DNA of 64,000 nucleotides from Streptomyces sp. AM 4-1-1. GTDB taxonomy: Bacteria; Actinomycetota; Actinomycetes; Streptomycetales; Streptomycetaceae. The translations under genes and the position numbers were made by a program. The DNA lies in contig NZ_CP119145.1 in the NCBI RefSeq assembly GCF_029167625.1, positions 5,208,001 through 5,272,000 on the forward strand. Direction: 5' to 3'. Shown piece after piece: positions 31,766 through 41,171 of the stretch. The notes under the pieces are model-generated. The model ran no database searches. It saw only the letters and a program-made list of their open reading frames with translations, and was not told where the DNA came from. Numbering within the stretch: position 1 is the first letter of the stretch; each line of letters begins with the position of its first letter.

Positions 31766-33948
31766 GTGTAGGGTCCCTTTCCCGTGCTTCCCCGGAACGC
31801 CTGTCGGCAGAGTGCCAGCAGCTTCTCGTCCTCGTAGGTGTCATGGCTGCCGTATCCGCCGTCCATCGCGTTGTGACGGCGTACGGAGACCAGCTCGGCG
31901 CGCAGCACCTGTGCCGCGTCGGAGCCTGCCGCGGCGTGCCCCATCCGCGCCAGACATCCGGCCACCCGGACTCGGACGTGACGGTTCCGCTCCCAGGCCG
32001 CGAGCAGCACGGGAACCGTCTCCGCGGTCCCGCCCGTCACCTCCCACAGCGCGATCGCCGCGTCCACCCGCAGCCACAGCTCGTCGTGCCACAGCAGGGC
32101 CCGCAGCCGGGGCGCGGCGGGCGCCGCCCGCTCACCGAGCGCGCCCAGCGCGCTCGCCGCCGCCCGCCGGTCGTGCGCCTGGCCGGCGCCCAGCCCCTCC
32201 ACCAGCACCGGCAGCACGGCCTCCGCGTCCCCGGTGACCGCCCACAGCGCCTCCGCGGCCTCCGTCGCCGCCACCGTGCCCGGCCGGCGTGTCAGCGCCC
32301 GCAGCTCCGGTACGGCGCACCGCGCGGCGGGACCGAACGACCGCAGGGCCCGCAGCGCGGCCGTCCGCAGCCACTCCCCGCGGTACTCCGGCGCTCCGCG
32401 CAGCACCCGCAGCACCTCCGGCGCCGCCTCGCCCGCCCGCAGCGCGGTCAGCCCGGCGAGCAGCGGGCTCGCCCGGTCGTAGGCCCCCTCGTCGAGCCCG
32501 ACCTCGCCGAGCCTGCGGCGCAGCGCCCCGGCGAGCGGGTCCGCCGCCGCCCCCAGACAGCCGATGGCGAAGCCGACGTCGTGCGGCACCTCGGGCCGCT
32601 CCAGCGCGGCGGCCAGCGCGGGCACGGCCCGTGCGTCACCCACCCGGGCGAGCGCCTTCACCGTGCTGCCCAGCCCGGGGGGTCCACTGGCCCACTCCTT
32701 GACCCAGGCACCCGGGTCCGCCGCGACCCGCTCCGCCAGCGCGTCGGCGGCGGGCGCCGCGAGACCGAACAGCTCCTCAAGGACATGCGAGGCGGCGTCG
32801 GACAGCTTGGGCTCGGCGGCGGCCAGCTGTGCGCCGACCAGGCCGACCAGCTCGTCGTACGGGCCGCGCCAGGCCCGTATCAGCCCGCTGCTCATCCGTA
32901 CGGCGTCGATCCGCTGCCAGGGGTCGGGGCTGCGCAACTGGTCCATCAGAAGGGCGATCCGGTCCTCGACGCGGTCGTCGAGCCCCACGTGCAGGGTGCG
33001 CAGCAGATCGGCGGCCCAGGGAGCGCGGCGGCCCGTGGTCCCGGCCGCCGACAGCGCCCGTACCCGCCCCACCAGGGTCGGTGCCGGGAGCCGCTCGACG
33101 GGCGGCTCGGCGCCGGGGCCCACCGGCGGGGGCGGTTCGGCGGCGGCCGGCTCGCCGGTGCCCGTCTCACGGGAGGCCGCGGTGCCGGCGCGGACGGCCG
33201 CCGGGTCCGGGGCCGCGGGGGTGGACCGCAGCTCGCGCAGCAGGCCGGACACCACCCGCACCACATCGCCGGGCAGCGCGTCCGGGGCGCAGCGTGCGAG
33301 CTGGGCCAGGGCCGCCAGCCGCAGCCCCGGCGGGTACGCCTCCGCCGCCAGCCGGCTGAGCCAGTCCGCGGCCTGACCGGCCAGTGGGCGGTGCCGCAGC
33401 GCCAGTCGTCCCGCCGCCTCGACGAGCGCGAGCCGCACCTCGTCGTCCGGCTCCACGGGCAGCCGCTCCCGGAGCAGGGCGAGCACCCGCACCGGCCGGT
33501 TGTGGAGCGTGGCCAGGGCCAGTGGGGCCGCGAGCCGTACGCCTGGGTCCTCGTCGGCGATCAGCTCGAAGAAGACGCCGGCGCCCGCGGTGACGGCCGC
33601 CGCCGCCATCGCGTAGTTGGCGGCCCCCTCGATCTCGTCCTCGTCGATCTCGTCCTCGTCGTCCTCGTCGAGGTCGATGCCGCCGATGCTGGTCAGCAGC
33701 TCGACGATGCCGCCCCGGTCCGGTATCCCGGGGTCCACGACGAGTTCGAGCAGGAACGGGATGCAGGCGAGCGTGCAGTCGTACACATCGCCCTGGTGGT
33801 GAACGGCTCCGTACATGCCGTCCAACGCGCTCTCGCGCTCCGCCGGGTCGGCGGAGGCGAGCCCCCGCAACAGCGCCGGCACGTCATCGGCCGGCCCGTA
33901 GGCATGCTCCATCGAGGCCCAGTCGACCTCGTCGATCCCCGCGAACAC
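31762..33948 (-). CDS. HEAT-repeat scaffold protein
   Basis: 728-aa cytoplasmic protein built from many HEAT/PBS-lyase-like helical repeats, seen as recurring LR.L....D...R..AA.AL...G or similar units such as RRAAASALGALGERAAPAAPRL and RVRVAGCLARMGHAAAGS. A very acidic stretch (LDEDDEDEIDEDEIEGA) lies near residue 105. There is no catalytic domain, signal peptide or membrane segment, so it probably serves as a protein-interaction scaffold. The GTG at 33948 has GGAGG eight bases upstream; the frame upstream of it is not supported. It is coupled to the zinc-ribbon gene by ATGA. Partners are unknown. Confidence 0.88.
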   Translation of the reverse strand: MFAGIDEVDWASMEHAYGPADDVPALLRGLASADPAERESALDGMYGAVHHQGDVYDCTLACIPFLLELVVDPGIPDRGGIVELLTSIGGIDLDEDDEDEIDEDEIEGAANYAMAAAAVTAGAGVFFELIADEDPGVRLAAPLALATLHNRPVRVLALLRERLPVEPDDEVRLALVEAAGRLALRHRPLAGQAADWLSRLAAEAYPPGLRLAALAQLARCAPDALPGDVVRVVSGLLRELRSTPAAPDPAAVRAGTAASRETGTGEPAAAEPPPPVGPGAEPPVERLPAPTLVGRVRALSAAGTTGRRAPWAADLLRTLHVGLDDRVEDRIALLMDQLRSPDPWQRIDAVRMSSGLIRAWRGPYDELVGLVGAQLAAAEPKLSDAASHVLEELFGLAAPAADALAERVAADPGAWVKEWASGPPGLGSTVKALARVGDARAVPALAAALERPEVPHDVGFAIGCLGAAADPLAGALRRRLGEVGLDEGAYDRASPLLAGLTALRAGEAAPEVLRVLRGAPEYRGEWLRTAALRALRSFGPAARCAVPELRALTRRPGTVAATEAAEALWAVTGDAEAVLPVLVEGLGAGQAHDRRAAASALGALGERAAPAAPRLRALLWHDELWLRVDAAIALWEVTGGTAETVPVLLAAWERNRHVRVRVAGCLARMGHAAAGSDAAQVLRAELVSVRRHNAMDGGYGSHDTYEDEKLLALCRQAFRGSTGKGPYT

Positions 33949-34091
33949 GCCATCACCTCCCCACGAAGCAGTGTCTGCGCAGAGTGTGCACCACCGCTCT
34001 GACAATCAACCCGCCACAAGTGGCCTTTCCTCGTGCGATCCGTCGGCCATTCCCGCCGGACCCACCCGTCCCACCTGCCCCGTGGGCACGC

Positions 34092-34988
34092 TCAGAACGC
34101 GCCGGGCAGCGGTCCCGCGTGCTCCGGTTCGTTGAGCGGGGCGAGCAGATCCCCGTACCGGGACAGCCGCGCGGCCATGTCGTCCGCCCGGAACACCAGC
34201 TCCTCCGGTGCGGCGCACCGCTCGACCTCGGCCCAGGTGAGGGGCGCGGAGACGGTCGGTTCGTCCCTCGCGCGCAGGGTGTACGGGGTGGCGGTGGTCT
34301 TCGCCGCGGCGTTCTGGCTGTGGTCGACGAACACCTTCCCGGGGCGCAGGGACCGCCGCATCCGGTGGACGACGAGGGCGGGCAGCTCGTTCTCGGCCTC
34401 CACGGCGAGCGCCTTCGCGTAGGCCGACACCCGTTCGGCGGGAACCGGTTCCAGCGGTACGAGCACATGCAGGCCCTTCGATCCGGAGGTCTTCACATAG
34501 GCGCCGAGGCCGTCGGCCGCCGTCCGCTCGCGCAGCCAGCGGGCCACGGCGCAGCACTCCACGACGGTCGCGGGCGCGCCGGGGTCAAGGTCGAACACCA
34601 TCCGGTCGGCCCTCCCCGGCGCGTCGGCCCGCCACTGCGGGGTGTGGAACTCGACGACGAGGTTCGCCGCCCACATCAGGGACGCGAGATCCGGTACGAG
34701 CAGTTGCCTGGCGACCTGGCCCGCGTGACGGGACACCTGGGCGACCGGCAGCCAGTCGGGGGTCCCGGGCGGCGGGTTCTTGGTGAAGAAGCGCTGGCCG
34801 TCCGGCCCGTCCGGGTAGCGCAGGAACGACACCGGCCGGTCGCGGAGATGGGTGAGCATGGGTTCCGCGGCGGTGGCGGCGTAGTAGTGCAGCACCTCGG
34901 CCTTGGTGGTCCCGGTGGCCGGGTACAGCACCTTGTCCAGATTGCTGAGGGCGAGCCGCCGCCCCTCCACCTCCGTGATCGGCGTCAT
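34092..34988 (-). CDS. LigD-type polymerase/primase domain protein for NHEJ
   Basis: 298-aa stand-alone archaeo-eukaryotic primase-superfamily polymerase, equivalent to the polymerase domain of LigD. Landmarks: VSFLRYPDGPDGQRFFTKN, the catalytic D-x-D in MVFDLDPGAP, TSGSKGLHVLVPL, and a third acidic site in KVFVDHSQNAAAKTT. It fills gaps and adds nucleotides at double-strand breaks held by Ku. The ligase and nuclease domains of fused LigD are absent, as is normal in Streptomyces, where they are separate proteins. It is divergent from ku across about 60 bases, so both probably share regulation. ATG 34988 was chosen as the start of the conserved domain. Confidence 0.95.
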   Translation of the reverse strand: MTPITEVEGRRLALSNLDKVLYPATGTTKAEVLHYYAATAAEPMLTHLRDRPVSFLRYPDGPDGQRFFTKNPPPGTPDWLPVAQVSRHAGQVARQLLVPDLASLMWAANLVVEFHTPQWRADAPGRADRMVFDLDPGAPATVVECCAVARWLRERTAADGLGAYVKTSGSKGLHVLVPLEPVPAERVSAYAKALAVEAENELPALVVHRMRRSLRPGKVFVDHSQNAAAKTTATPYTLRARDEPTVSAPLTWAEVERCAAPEELVFRADDMAARLSRYGDLLAPLNEPEHAGPLPGAF

Positions 34989-35048
34989 ACGATAAGAATC
35001 ACACGAAAGCGGTACGAAGAGGTATCGATCTGACGAAAGGGGTGAGCG

Positions 35049-36311
35049 GTGAGGTCCATCTGGAACGGCGCCATCTCCTTCGGGCTGGTCAGCATCCCGA
35101 TCAAGCTGATGAACGCCACCGAGAACCACTCGATCCACTTCCGTCAGATCCACGTCACCGACGGCGGCCGGGTCAGATACCGGAAGGTCTGCGAGCTGGA
35201 CGGGGAAGAGGTGACCTCCGCCGAGATCGGCAAGGGGTACGAGGAGGCCGACGGCTCGGTCATCGAGATCACCGACGAGGACCTGGCGGCCCTTCCGCTG
35301 CACACGGCCAAGACGATCGAGATCGTCGCCTTCGTGCCCGCCACCGAGATCGATCCGCTCCAGATGGACGCGGCGTACTACCTCTCCGCCAACGGGGCCA
35401 CGGCGACGAAGCCGTACACCCTGCTGCGCGAGGCGCTGAAGCGCAGCCGGAAGGTCGCCGTCGCCAAGTACGCGCTGCGTGGGCGGGAACGGCTCGGGAT
35501 GCTGCGGGTGGTCGACGACGTGATCGCGATGCACGGACTGCTGTGGCCCGACGAGATCCGCACCCCCGAAGGGGTCGCCCCCGAGGCCGACGTCAAGGTC
35601 CGTGACGCCGAACTCGACCTGGCGGACGCCCTGATGGCGACGCTGGGCGAGGTGGACATGGACTCGCTCCACGACGACTACCGGGACGCGGTCGAGGCGA
35701 TGATCGCTTCCAAGGCCACGGGTGAACCGGTGGAACCGGCGGCGGTGGCCGAAACGGGCGGCGGCAAGGTCATCGATCTGCTCGCCGCGCTGGAGAAGAG
35801 TGTCAAGGCGGCCAAGGAGTCGCACGGCGAGGACGCCGGTCCGGCCACCGGGGACAAGGCCGGGAGCGGGACCGGGCACGACGAGGACGCGGACGCACCG
35901 GTCGCGAAGGTCACCCCGATCACCCGCCGGAAGGACGACGAGCCGGACCGCCCCTCGAAGACGACCGGTTCCGGTTCCGGCTCCCGGTCGGGCTCGGGCG
36001 CGGGTACGAAGAAGTCCGCGGCCTCCTCTTCCAAGTCGTCCGGCGCGAAGAAGTCCACCGAGGGCGCCGGGAAGACGGCCGGGAGCAGGCGCGGGGCGGA
36101 CGGCGGGGCCACTCCGAAGAAGCCGGCGTCCAGGAGCACGGCAGCCAAGAAGGCGTCCGAGAAGACGGAGTCCGCGAAAGAGTCCTCCCCCAAGAAGACG
36201 TCCGCCAAGAAGTCCTCCGCGAAGAAGTCCTCCGCGAAGAAGACGTCCGCGAAGAAGTCGGACCGCGCCTCGACGGGCGGGACGGCCTCCCGTAAGCGCG
36301 CCTCGGCCTGA
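35049..36311 (+). CDS. ku: DNA end-binding protein Ku with a Lys-rich tail
   Basis: 420-aa Ku homologue. Residues 1-250 are the core, beginning RSIWNGAISFGLVSIPIKL, the standard bacterial Ku start, and including LLREALKRSRKVAVAKYALRGRE; it homodimerises into a ring around DNA ends and recruits ligase and polymerase. Residues after about 260 form a long tail rich in Lys, Ser, Ala and Thr, ending in repeated SAKKSSAKK units that resemble histone H1 tails. Such tails in mycobacterial and Streptomyces Ku bind DNA and aid end-bridging. GTG 35049 follows AAAGGGG. Divergent from ligD-pol. Confidence 0.96.
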   Translation: MRSIWNGAISFGLVSIPIKLMNATENHSIHFRQIHVTDGGRVRYRKVCELDGEEVTSAEIGKGYEEADGSVIEITDEDLAALPLHTAKTIEIVAFVPATEIDPLQMDAAYYLSANGATATKPYTLLREALKRSRKVAVAKYALRGRERLGMLRVVDDVIAMHGLLWPDEIRTPEGVAPEADVKVRDAELDLADALMATLGEVDMDSLHDDYRDAVEAMIASKATGEPVEPAAVAETGGGKVIDLLAALEKSVKAAKESHGEDAGPATGDKAGSGTGHDEDADAPVAKVTPITRRKDDEPDRPSKTTGSGSGSRSGSGAGTKKSAASSSKSSGAKKSTEGAGKTAGSRRGADGGATPKKPASRSTAAKKASEKTESAKESSPKKTSAKKSSAKKSSAKKTSAKKSDRASTGGTASRKRASA

Positions 36312-36374
36312 TCCGGCAGCGGGTTCCGGGCACTTGGCCGGATCGGCCGGGCGGCCCGTCCCTGGGCCACCCGG

Positions 36375-36439
36375 TCCGGAACGGCCGCCTCGGGTCCCTT
36401 CCGGAACGGCCGCCCCGGAACCGGTCCGGAACGGCCGCC
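36375..36439. repeat. Three exact 15-bp repeats at 25-bp spacing
   Basis: TCCGGAACGGCCGCC occurs at 36375-36389, 36400-36414 and 36425-36439, so copies start exactly 25 bases apart. They lie between the convergent ku and S53 peptidase genes. Each copy contains the palindromes TCCGGA and CGGCCG. Confidence 0.8.
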
Positions 36440-36483
36440 CGTCGCCTGCCTCTCTGCTGCCTGTCTCTCTGTCGTCTGCCGCG

Positions 36484-38433
36484 TCAGCGCCTGCGGTACG
36501 AGTTCACATAGCCGGCCGCCGGGGTCCCGACCCCCGTCACGTCGTCGTAGCCGCGTACCGCCTTGAGCGAACTGTCCTTGCCCAGACTGCGTACCGAGGT
36601 CAGCAGGCCGTCCGCCGCGTCGTGACCGTTGGTGAAGTCCACCCGGGCCACCGCCAGATCCCGGCGGGCGCCCAGCGGGTGGTCCGTGACGTCGTGGTAC
36701 ACGCCCGCGTGCTCGCGCTGGTAGATCGCCGGGTTGGCGAAGCCGAGCGGAACGCCGCGCCTGGCCTGCTGCGCCAGGGCCTGGACGCCCGCGATGACCG
36801 GCGCGGCCAGTGACGTACCACCGATGCGGTACTCGTCGTAGCCGAGCGAACCGTCCGGCAGGGTCTGCGTCTGGCCGACCAGGAAACCGGTGTTCGGATC
36901 ACCGACGGCCGCGATGTCCGGCACGGTCCGCATCCGGGTCCGGCCGTTCGCCCGCGCCAGCGAGTCGGGGACGATCCCGCGCTGGTACGCGGGCTGGGGC
37001 ACGGTCGCGCTGGTGCCGCCGCCCGCGCCCGAGGTGTACGGGCCGGGGAAGCCGGTCCAGCTCCTGCCGTCGGCCGCCAGCGGGGCGTTCAGCGTGCCCC
37101 AGCCGGTCTCCCACTGGTAACTGTCGTGCTTGCCGACGGCCAGCGAGGTGCCGCCGACGGAGGTCACCCACGCGGAGTTCGACGGGACGTCGACCTGCTT
37201 CGTGCCGGTGGACGCGACGTTGTCGCCGTTGTCCCCGGACGAGAAGTAGAAGCCGATGCCCTCGACGGCGCCCATCTTGAACACCTGGTCGTAGGCGGCC
37301 GCCACGTCCGGTGTCTCGTTGGCCTCGACGTCACCCCAGGAGTTGGAGACGATGTCGGCCAGCCGGTGGTCGACGACCTTGTTCAGCGAGTCCAGCAGAT
37401 CCGCGTCGTAGCAGGAGGCGCCGCCCACGTAGAGGATGTTCGCGGCGGGCGCCATGGCGTGGACGGCCTCGACGTCGAGCGTCTCCTCGCCGTACCAGCC
37501 GGACGCCCCGCACTCCTCCGTCGCCGTGTAGTCGGAAGGCAGCAGTTGGCTGAACTGCCCCCGCTTGTACGGCGCGTCACCGTTGCGCCGGGCGTACCGG
37601 TCGGCGTCCTGGGCGATGGTCGGCGAGGCGTACGCGTCGGTGATCGCGACGGTGACGCCCTTGCCGGTCCAGCTCCCCGCCCCGTACGCGGCCCGCAACT
37701 GCTTGCCGGTGTACCCCTTCACGGCGTACGGCACCTTCGACCCGTACGCGCCGGGCAGCGACGTGGCCGTCCTGGAGCCGTAGTAGGAGGAGAACGGGCC
37801 GGAGTTGCGGAACACGTCGTCCGGCGGCGGCAGCGTCTCGTCGTGACTCGCCTTGTGCGGCGCGTTGTCCAGCCCGGACACCGCGAGGACGGCGTCACCG
37901 AGCGAGGCGGGCACCGAGGCGGTCACGGCGGGGGCGTGGTACGTGTGACCGCTCTTGCGGTAGTCGCGCAGTCGGGTGCTGAACGCGCGCTCGGCCGACG
38001 CGACGGTGCCGGTCGCCGCGACGTAGTGCTGGTCGGCGCTCGTGACGGTCAGCCCGTTCGACGTCAGCCACTGGCGGACCTGGTCGATCTGCCGCTGGGT
38101 CGCCCCGAACCTGGCCTGCGCCTGCTGGGCGGTCAGATACTTCCCGTACGAGGCCGATCGTGGGTCGGACACGGCGGCGGCGTACGCGGCCAGCCCCTTC
38201 GCGTCCCGCCCGGCCAGGTGGACCCGGATGCCGACCCTTCCGCTGTCCGCCGTGGCGCCCTGGTCGGCGGCGGCGGTCGCCCAGGCGGGCGTGGTGCCCT
38301 GGAGCGCGTCACGGCCGGTGGGGCCCGGGTCGGCGTCGGCCGACGGTATGCCGAGGGCGAGGGCACCGGCGAGCAGTGGCAGTGTCGCCGCCATGCTCAG
38401 CCCGGCCCGACGTCTGGCGCGGCTGTCTCTCAT
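36484..38433 (-). CDS. Secreted S53 peptidase (sedolisin/kumamolisin type)
   Basis: 649-aa exported serine-carboxyl peptidase, active at acid pH in this family. After a signal peptide (residues 1-35, Arg-rich N-region) comes an activation prodomain (about 50-200; QAQARFGATQRQIDQVRQWL), then the catalytic domain: Glu and Asp of the triad in GEETLDVEAVH near 320, oxyanion Asp in SSGDNGD near 400, nucleophile Ser in GGTSLAAP near 537, and the calcium site near the C-terminus (DDVTGVGTP). All catalytic residues are present. ATG has AGGAGG five bases upstream. Convergent with ku; divergent from the ATPase-nuclease gene across 365 bases. Confidence 0.95.
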   Translation of the reverse strand: MRDSRARRRAGLSMAATLPLLAGALALGIPSADADPGPTGRDALQGTTPAWATAAADQGATADSGRVGIRVHLAGRDAKGLAAYAAAVSDPRSASYGKYLTAQQAQARFGATQRQIDQVRQWLTSNGLTVTSADQHYVAATGTVASAERAFSTRLRDYRKSGHTYHAPAVTASVPASLGDAVLAVSGLDNAPHKASHDETLPPPDDVFRNSGPFSSYYGSRTATSLPGAYGSKVPYAVKGYTGKQLRAAYGAGSWTGKGVTVAITDAYASPTIAQDADRYARRNGDAPYKRGQFSQLLPSDYTATEECGASGWYGEETLDVEAVHAMAPAANILYVGGASCYDADLLDSLNKVVDHRLADIVSNSWGDVEANETPDVAAAYDQVFKMGAVEGIGFYFSSGDNGDNVASTGTKQVDVPSNSAWVTSVGGTSLAVGKHDSYQWETGWGTLNAPLAADGRSWTGFPGPYTSGAGGGTSATVPQPAYQRGIVPDSLARANGRTRMRTVPDIAAVGDPNTGFLVGQTQTLPDGSLGYDEYRIGGTSLAAPVIAGVQALAQQARRGVPLGFANPAIYQREHAGVYHDVTDHPLGARRDLAVARVDFTNGHDAADGLLTSVRSLGKDSSLKAVRGYDDVTGVGTPAAGYVNSYRRR

Positions 38434-38798
38434 ACAACCTCCTGCGATATGGGTCTTCGCGTGTGGAGCATGCGCTGGATGGCGTGCGCATGTAATTCGC
38501 CACTCTGTCCGACGACTTGTTCATGCAGGGGGCATGCGTTCGCCAAGAATCCGCCAAGAGCCCTGAAGGTGAGCCGAGTTCATGACGGATACGTCGGACA
38601 TCCGGCCACTGGACCCGCCGGGAGCGTATGGATATGCCGGAGGAGTGCAAAATAGGGGTATTTGGAGGTAATTGTCATAGGCTGAAGCGGTTGTGAGGGG
38701 TGACCCAACCGCCGGTGCCGAGTTGGGGATGCGGACGGGGGTGGCCGCCGCTCTCGCTCCGCGCCTCTTTCGAAGCGACAGCGGAAAGGTTCCCGCAC
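38434..38798. promoter_or_regulatory. Divergent region between the S53 peptidase and ATPase-nuclease genes
   Basis: About 365 bases. The half near the peptidase has several GCATGCGC/GCGTGCGCATG-like repeats (38470-38495 and 38520-38540). The other half has an AT-rich patch at 38648-38680 (AAAATAGGGGTATTTGG, then AGGTAATTG), the likeliest promoter for the plus-strand gene. An open frame begins at GTG 38700 but the ATG at 38799 starts the recognisable domain. Confidence 0.4.
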
Positions 38799-41171
38799 AT
38801 GGTGAAGCTGCTACTCAGGGCCGGTCAGGAGCATGTGGCCGATCTGACGCACATGCACGACCCGCTCGGCGCCGTCGAGGAGTTGGTCTGGAACGCGCTC
38901 GACGCCGACGCCGACAACGTCGTGATCGAGCTGGACACGAACGTGCGCGGCCAGGTCGAACGCGTGGTGGTCAGCGACGACGGTACGGGCATGGCCGCCG
39001 AACGCTGCGCCCACTACTTCCTGCCCATGGGAGCCTCGTGGAAGAGGAGCGCGGGCGTGACCCCGGTCAAGAAGCGGGTGCTGCACGGCAGGAACGGCCA
39101 GGGCCGCATCCGCGCCTTCGCGCTCGGCAGCGAGGTGCGGTGGACCAGCGTCTCCGAGGGCGGCTCGGGACGCCGTCAGGTGGTCATCGAATCGGACCGC
39201 CGGACGATGCACGAGTTCGACGTGAGCGAGCCGGAACCGACCGGCGCACCCCTGGGCACGGTGTTCGAAGCCCTCGGCGGGGGAGGCCGGTCGGGGAGGC
39301 TGACCGAGCGCACGGCCGTGACGACGCTGACCGCCGCGCTGGCGACGCACCTCACCGCGTACCCCGACATCCGGGTCGTGTACGACGGCGTGGTGCTCGA
39401 TCCGGTGGAGGCGCGGGCCCACGCGGGCGAGTATCCGCTGGCGTCGGCGGGGGACGCGGAGCGGCGGCCCGTGCTGAAGGTCGTCGAGTGGAAGCGCCCG
39501 GTCGACCGGGCGCTCATCCTCTGCGACGAGCGGGGCATGTCCCTGGCCCGCCTCGATCCGGAGGTCGAGGCGCCCGGCTTCCACTTCACCGCCTATCTGT
39601 CCTGGCCGGGCTTCGACGAGGACCCCCACGACCCGGTACCCGCCCGCGACCGGGCCCCCGCGCAGGGCGAGGCCGCCGTGCGGGACCGGTCCGTCGACGG
39701 GACGCACCGGGTGATCGCCGCCGCGCGGGAGCAGCTGAGGGCGCACTTCCGGCTCCGCGCCGAGGAGCGCAGACAGAGCAACGTACGCGAGTGGCGCGTC
39801 GAGGGCATCTACCCGTATGACGGCGACCCGGCCGACTCCCGGGAGCGGGTGGAGCGGGAGACGTTCGACCTGGTCGCGACGACGGTCGTCCGGCACCTGC
39901 CCAGCGCGCGGAAGACCCGGCGGATGGTTCTCGGCTTCCTGCGCACGGTCCTGACACATGACCCGGCCGCCGCGCTGCGGGTCGTCGAGGACGTCTTCCC
40001 GCTCACCCCGCAGGAGACGGACGACCTTTCCCGGCTGCTGGACCGCACCCCGCTGTCGTCCCTCATCAGGGCGTCGGCGGAGGCCACGGCCCGGATGGAC
40101 TTCCTGGGCGCGCTGGGGGAGTTGGTCGCCGAGCCCGGGACGCGACAGGGCCGGCCGGGGGAGCGGGCACGGCTGCACCGGATTCTGGAGAACGAGTGCT
40201 GGGTCTTCGGGGAGGAGTACGGGCTGCACGCGGGCGAGCGGAGCCTCGACGAGGTGCTGCGACGGCATTGTTCGCTCCTCGGCCGGGACACCCCCGTGCC
40301 GGGTCCCGCGCTGCGCGAGGAGGCCCGCAGCGGCATCGTCGATCTGCTGCTGGCCCGGTCCGCCCGGCACCGCAGGGACGGGCGGAGTCATCTGGTGGTG
40401 GAGCTCAAGGGGCCCGACGTGGTGCTGGGAATGGCGGAGCTGGGGCAGGTCACCAGCTTCGCGCAGGCCGTCCGGCGTGACGAACGGTTCCGGGAGGCGG
40501 GCGTCGTCTGGGACTTCTGGCTCGTCGGCCACAGCATGGACGACAACCTCCGGCAGATGGCCCAGCAGCGCGACCGCGAACCGGGCTGTGTGGTGGACCG
40601 GCCCACCTACCGGGTGTGGGTGCGGGCCTGGGCGGACATCATCGCCGAGGGGGAGGAGCGGCTGCGCTTCTACCGCGACCGGCTGGAGCAACGGGCCGTG
40701 ACGGAGCGGGCCGTCGACCACCTCATCCCGCGGGGCCCGGAGGCGGACACCGGATCGGCACCCGTCTCCACGCTCACCCCGCTCGTGCGCGCGTCCGTGC
40801 CCGCACCACTTACGGAACCGGCCATGGGACCCGCCCCCGCGCAGGTGCGCGAGGCCGGTCCGGTCCCCGGCCCAGGGGCCGAAGCGGAATCGGAAAGGGA
40901 AGCGGCGAAGGGGGCCGGGACCGGGGGAGCGCCCCTGCCCGAGCCCGGCTCCGCTCCCGACTCCCTCCCCGCTCCCGGCCACCACTCCGCCGCCGCCTCC
41001 GACTCCGCCCCCGAGCGCGCGATTCCCGCCCCGCGCGCCGTTCCCCGGGGCTCGACCGGCGGCGGCTACGGCGACCTCAAGGTGCGGGGCGTGTTCGGTG
41101 CCCTGCGGATCGCCCCACGGATGGGCGAGCGCAAGACCCTCCGTGATCACCGGGGCGGCTGCTGCGCCTAA
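38799..41171 (+). CDS. GHKL ATPase fused to a PD-(D/E)XK/DUF4263-like nuclease
   Basis: 790-aa cytoplasmic protein. Residues 1-200 form a GHKL (Hsp90/MutL/MORC-type) ATPase: E-x-x-x-N in VEELVWNALDADAD near 28-39, DDGTGM at 60-65, and GRNGQGR near 97-103. A middle region (200-450) has MutL-like S5-type strands and helices. Residues about 455-580 carry a nuclease-like domain: LHRILENECWVFGEEYG, then GIVDLLLAR near 511 and VVELKGP near 534, the D...(D/E)xK pattern, followed by QVTSFAQAV. This most resembles the DUF4263 nuclease of Shedu-type defence proteins. The last 130 residues are Pro/Ala-rich. ATG 38799 follows GGAAAGG. Related GHKL-nuclease proteins act in restriction or anti-phage defence; a repair role is also possible. 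Confidence 0.8.
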   Translation: MVKLLLRAGQEHVADLTHMHDPLGAVEELVWNALDADADNVVIELDTNVRGQVERVVVSDDGTGMAAERCAHYFLPMGASWKRSAGVTPVKKRVLHGRNGQGRIRAFALGSEVRWTSVSEGGSGRRQVVIESDRRTMHEFDVSEPEPTGAPLGTVFEALGGGGRSGRLTERTAVTTLTAALATHLTAYPDIRVVYDGVVLDPVEARAHAGEYPLASAGDAERRPVLKVVEWKRPVDRALILCDERGMSLARLDPEVEAPGFHFTAYLSWPGFDEDPHDPVPARDRAPAQGEAAVRDRSVDGTHRVIAAAREQLRAHFRLRAEERRQSNVREWRVEGIYPYDGDPADSRERVERETFDLVATTVVRHLPSARKTRRMVLGFLRTVLTHDPAAALRVVEDVFPLTPQETDDLSRLLDRTPLSSLIRASAEATARMDFLGALGELVAEPGTRQGRPGERARLHRILENECWVFGEEYGLHAGERSLDEVLRRHCSLLGRDTPVPGPALREEARSGIVDLLLARSARHRRDGRSHLVVELKGPDVVLGMAELGQVTSFAQAVRRDERFREAGVVWDFWLVGHSMDDNLRQMAQQRDREPGCVVDRPTYRVWVRAWADIIAEGEERLRFYRDRLEQRAVTERAVDHLIPRGPEADTGSAPVSTLTPLVRASVPAPLTEPAMGPAPAQVREAGPVPGPGAEAESEREAAKGAGTGGAPLPEPGSAPDSLPAPGHHSAAASDSAPERAIPAPRAVPRGSTGGGYGDLKVRGVFGALRIAPRMGERKTLRDHRGGCCA

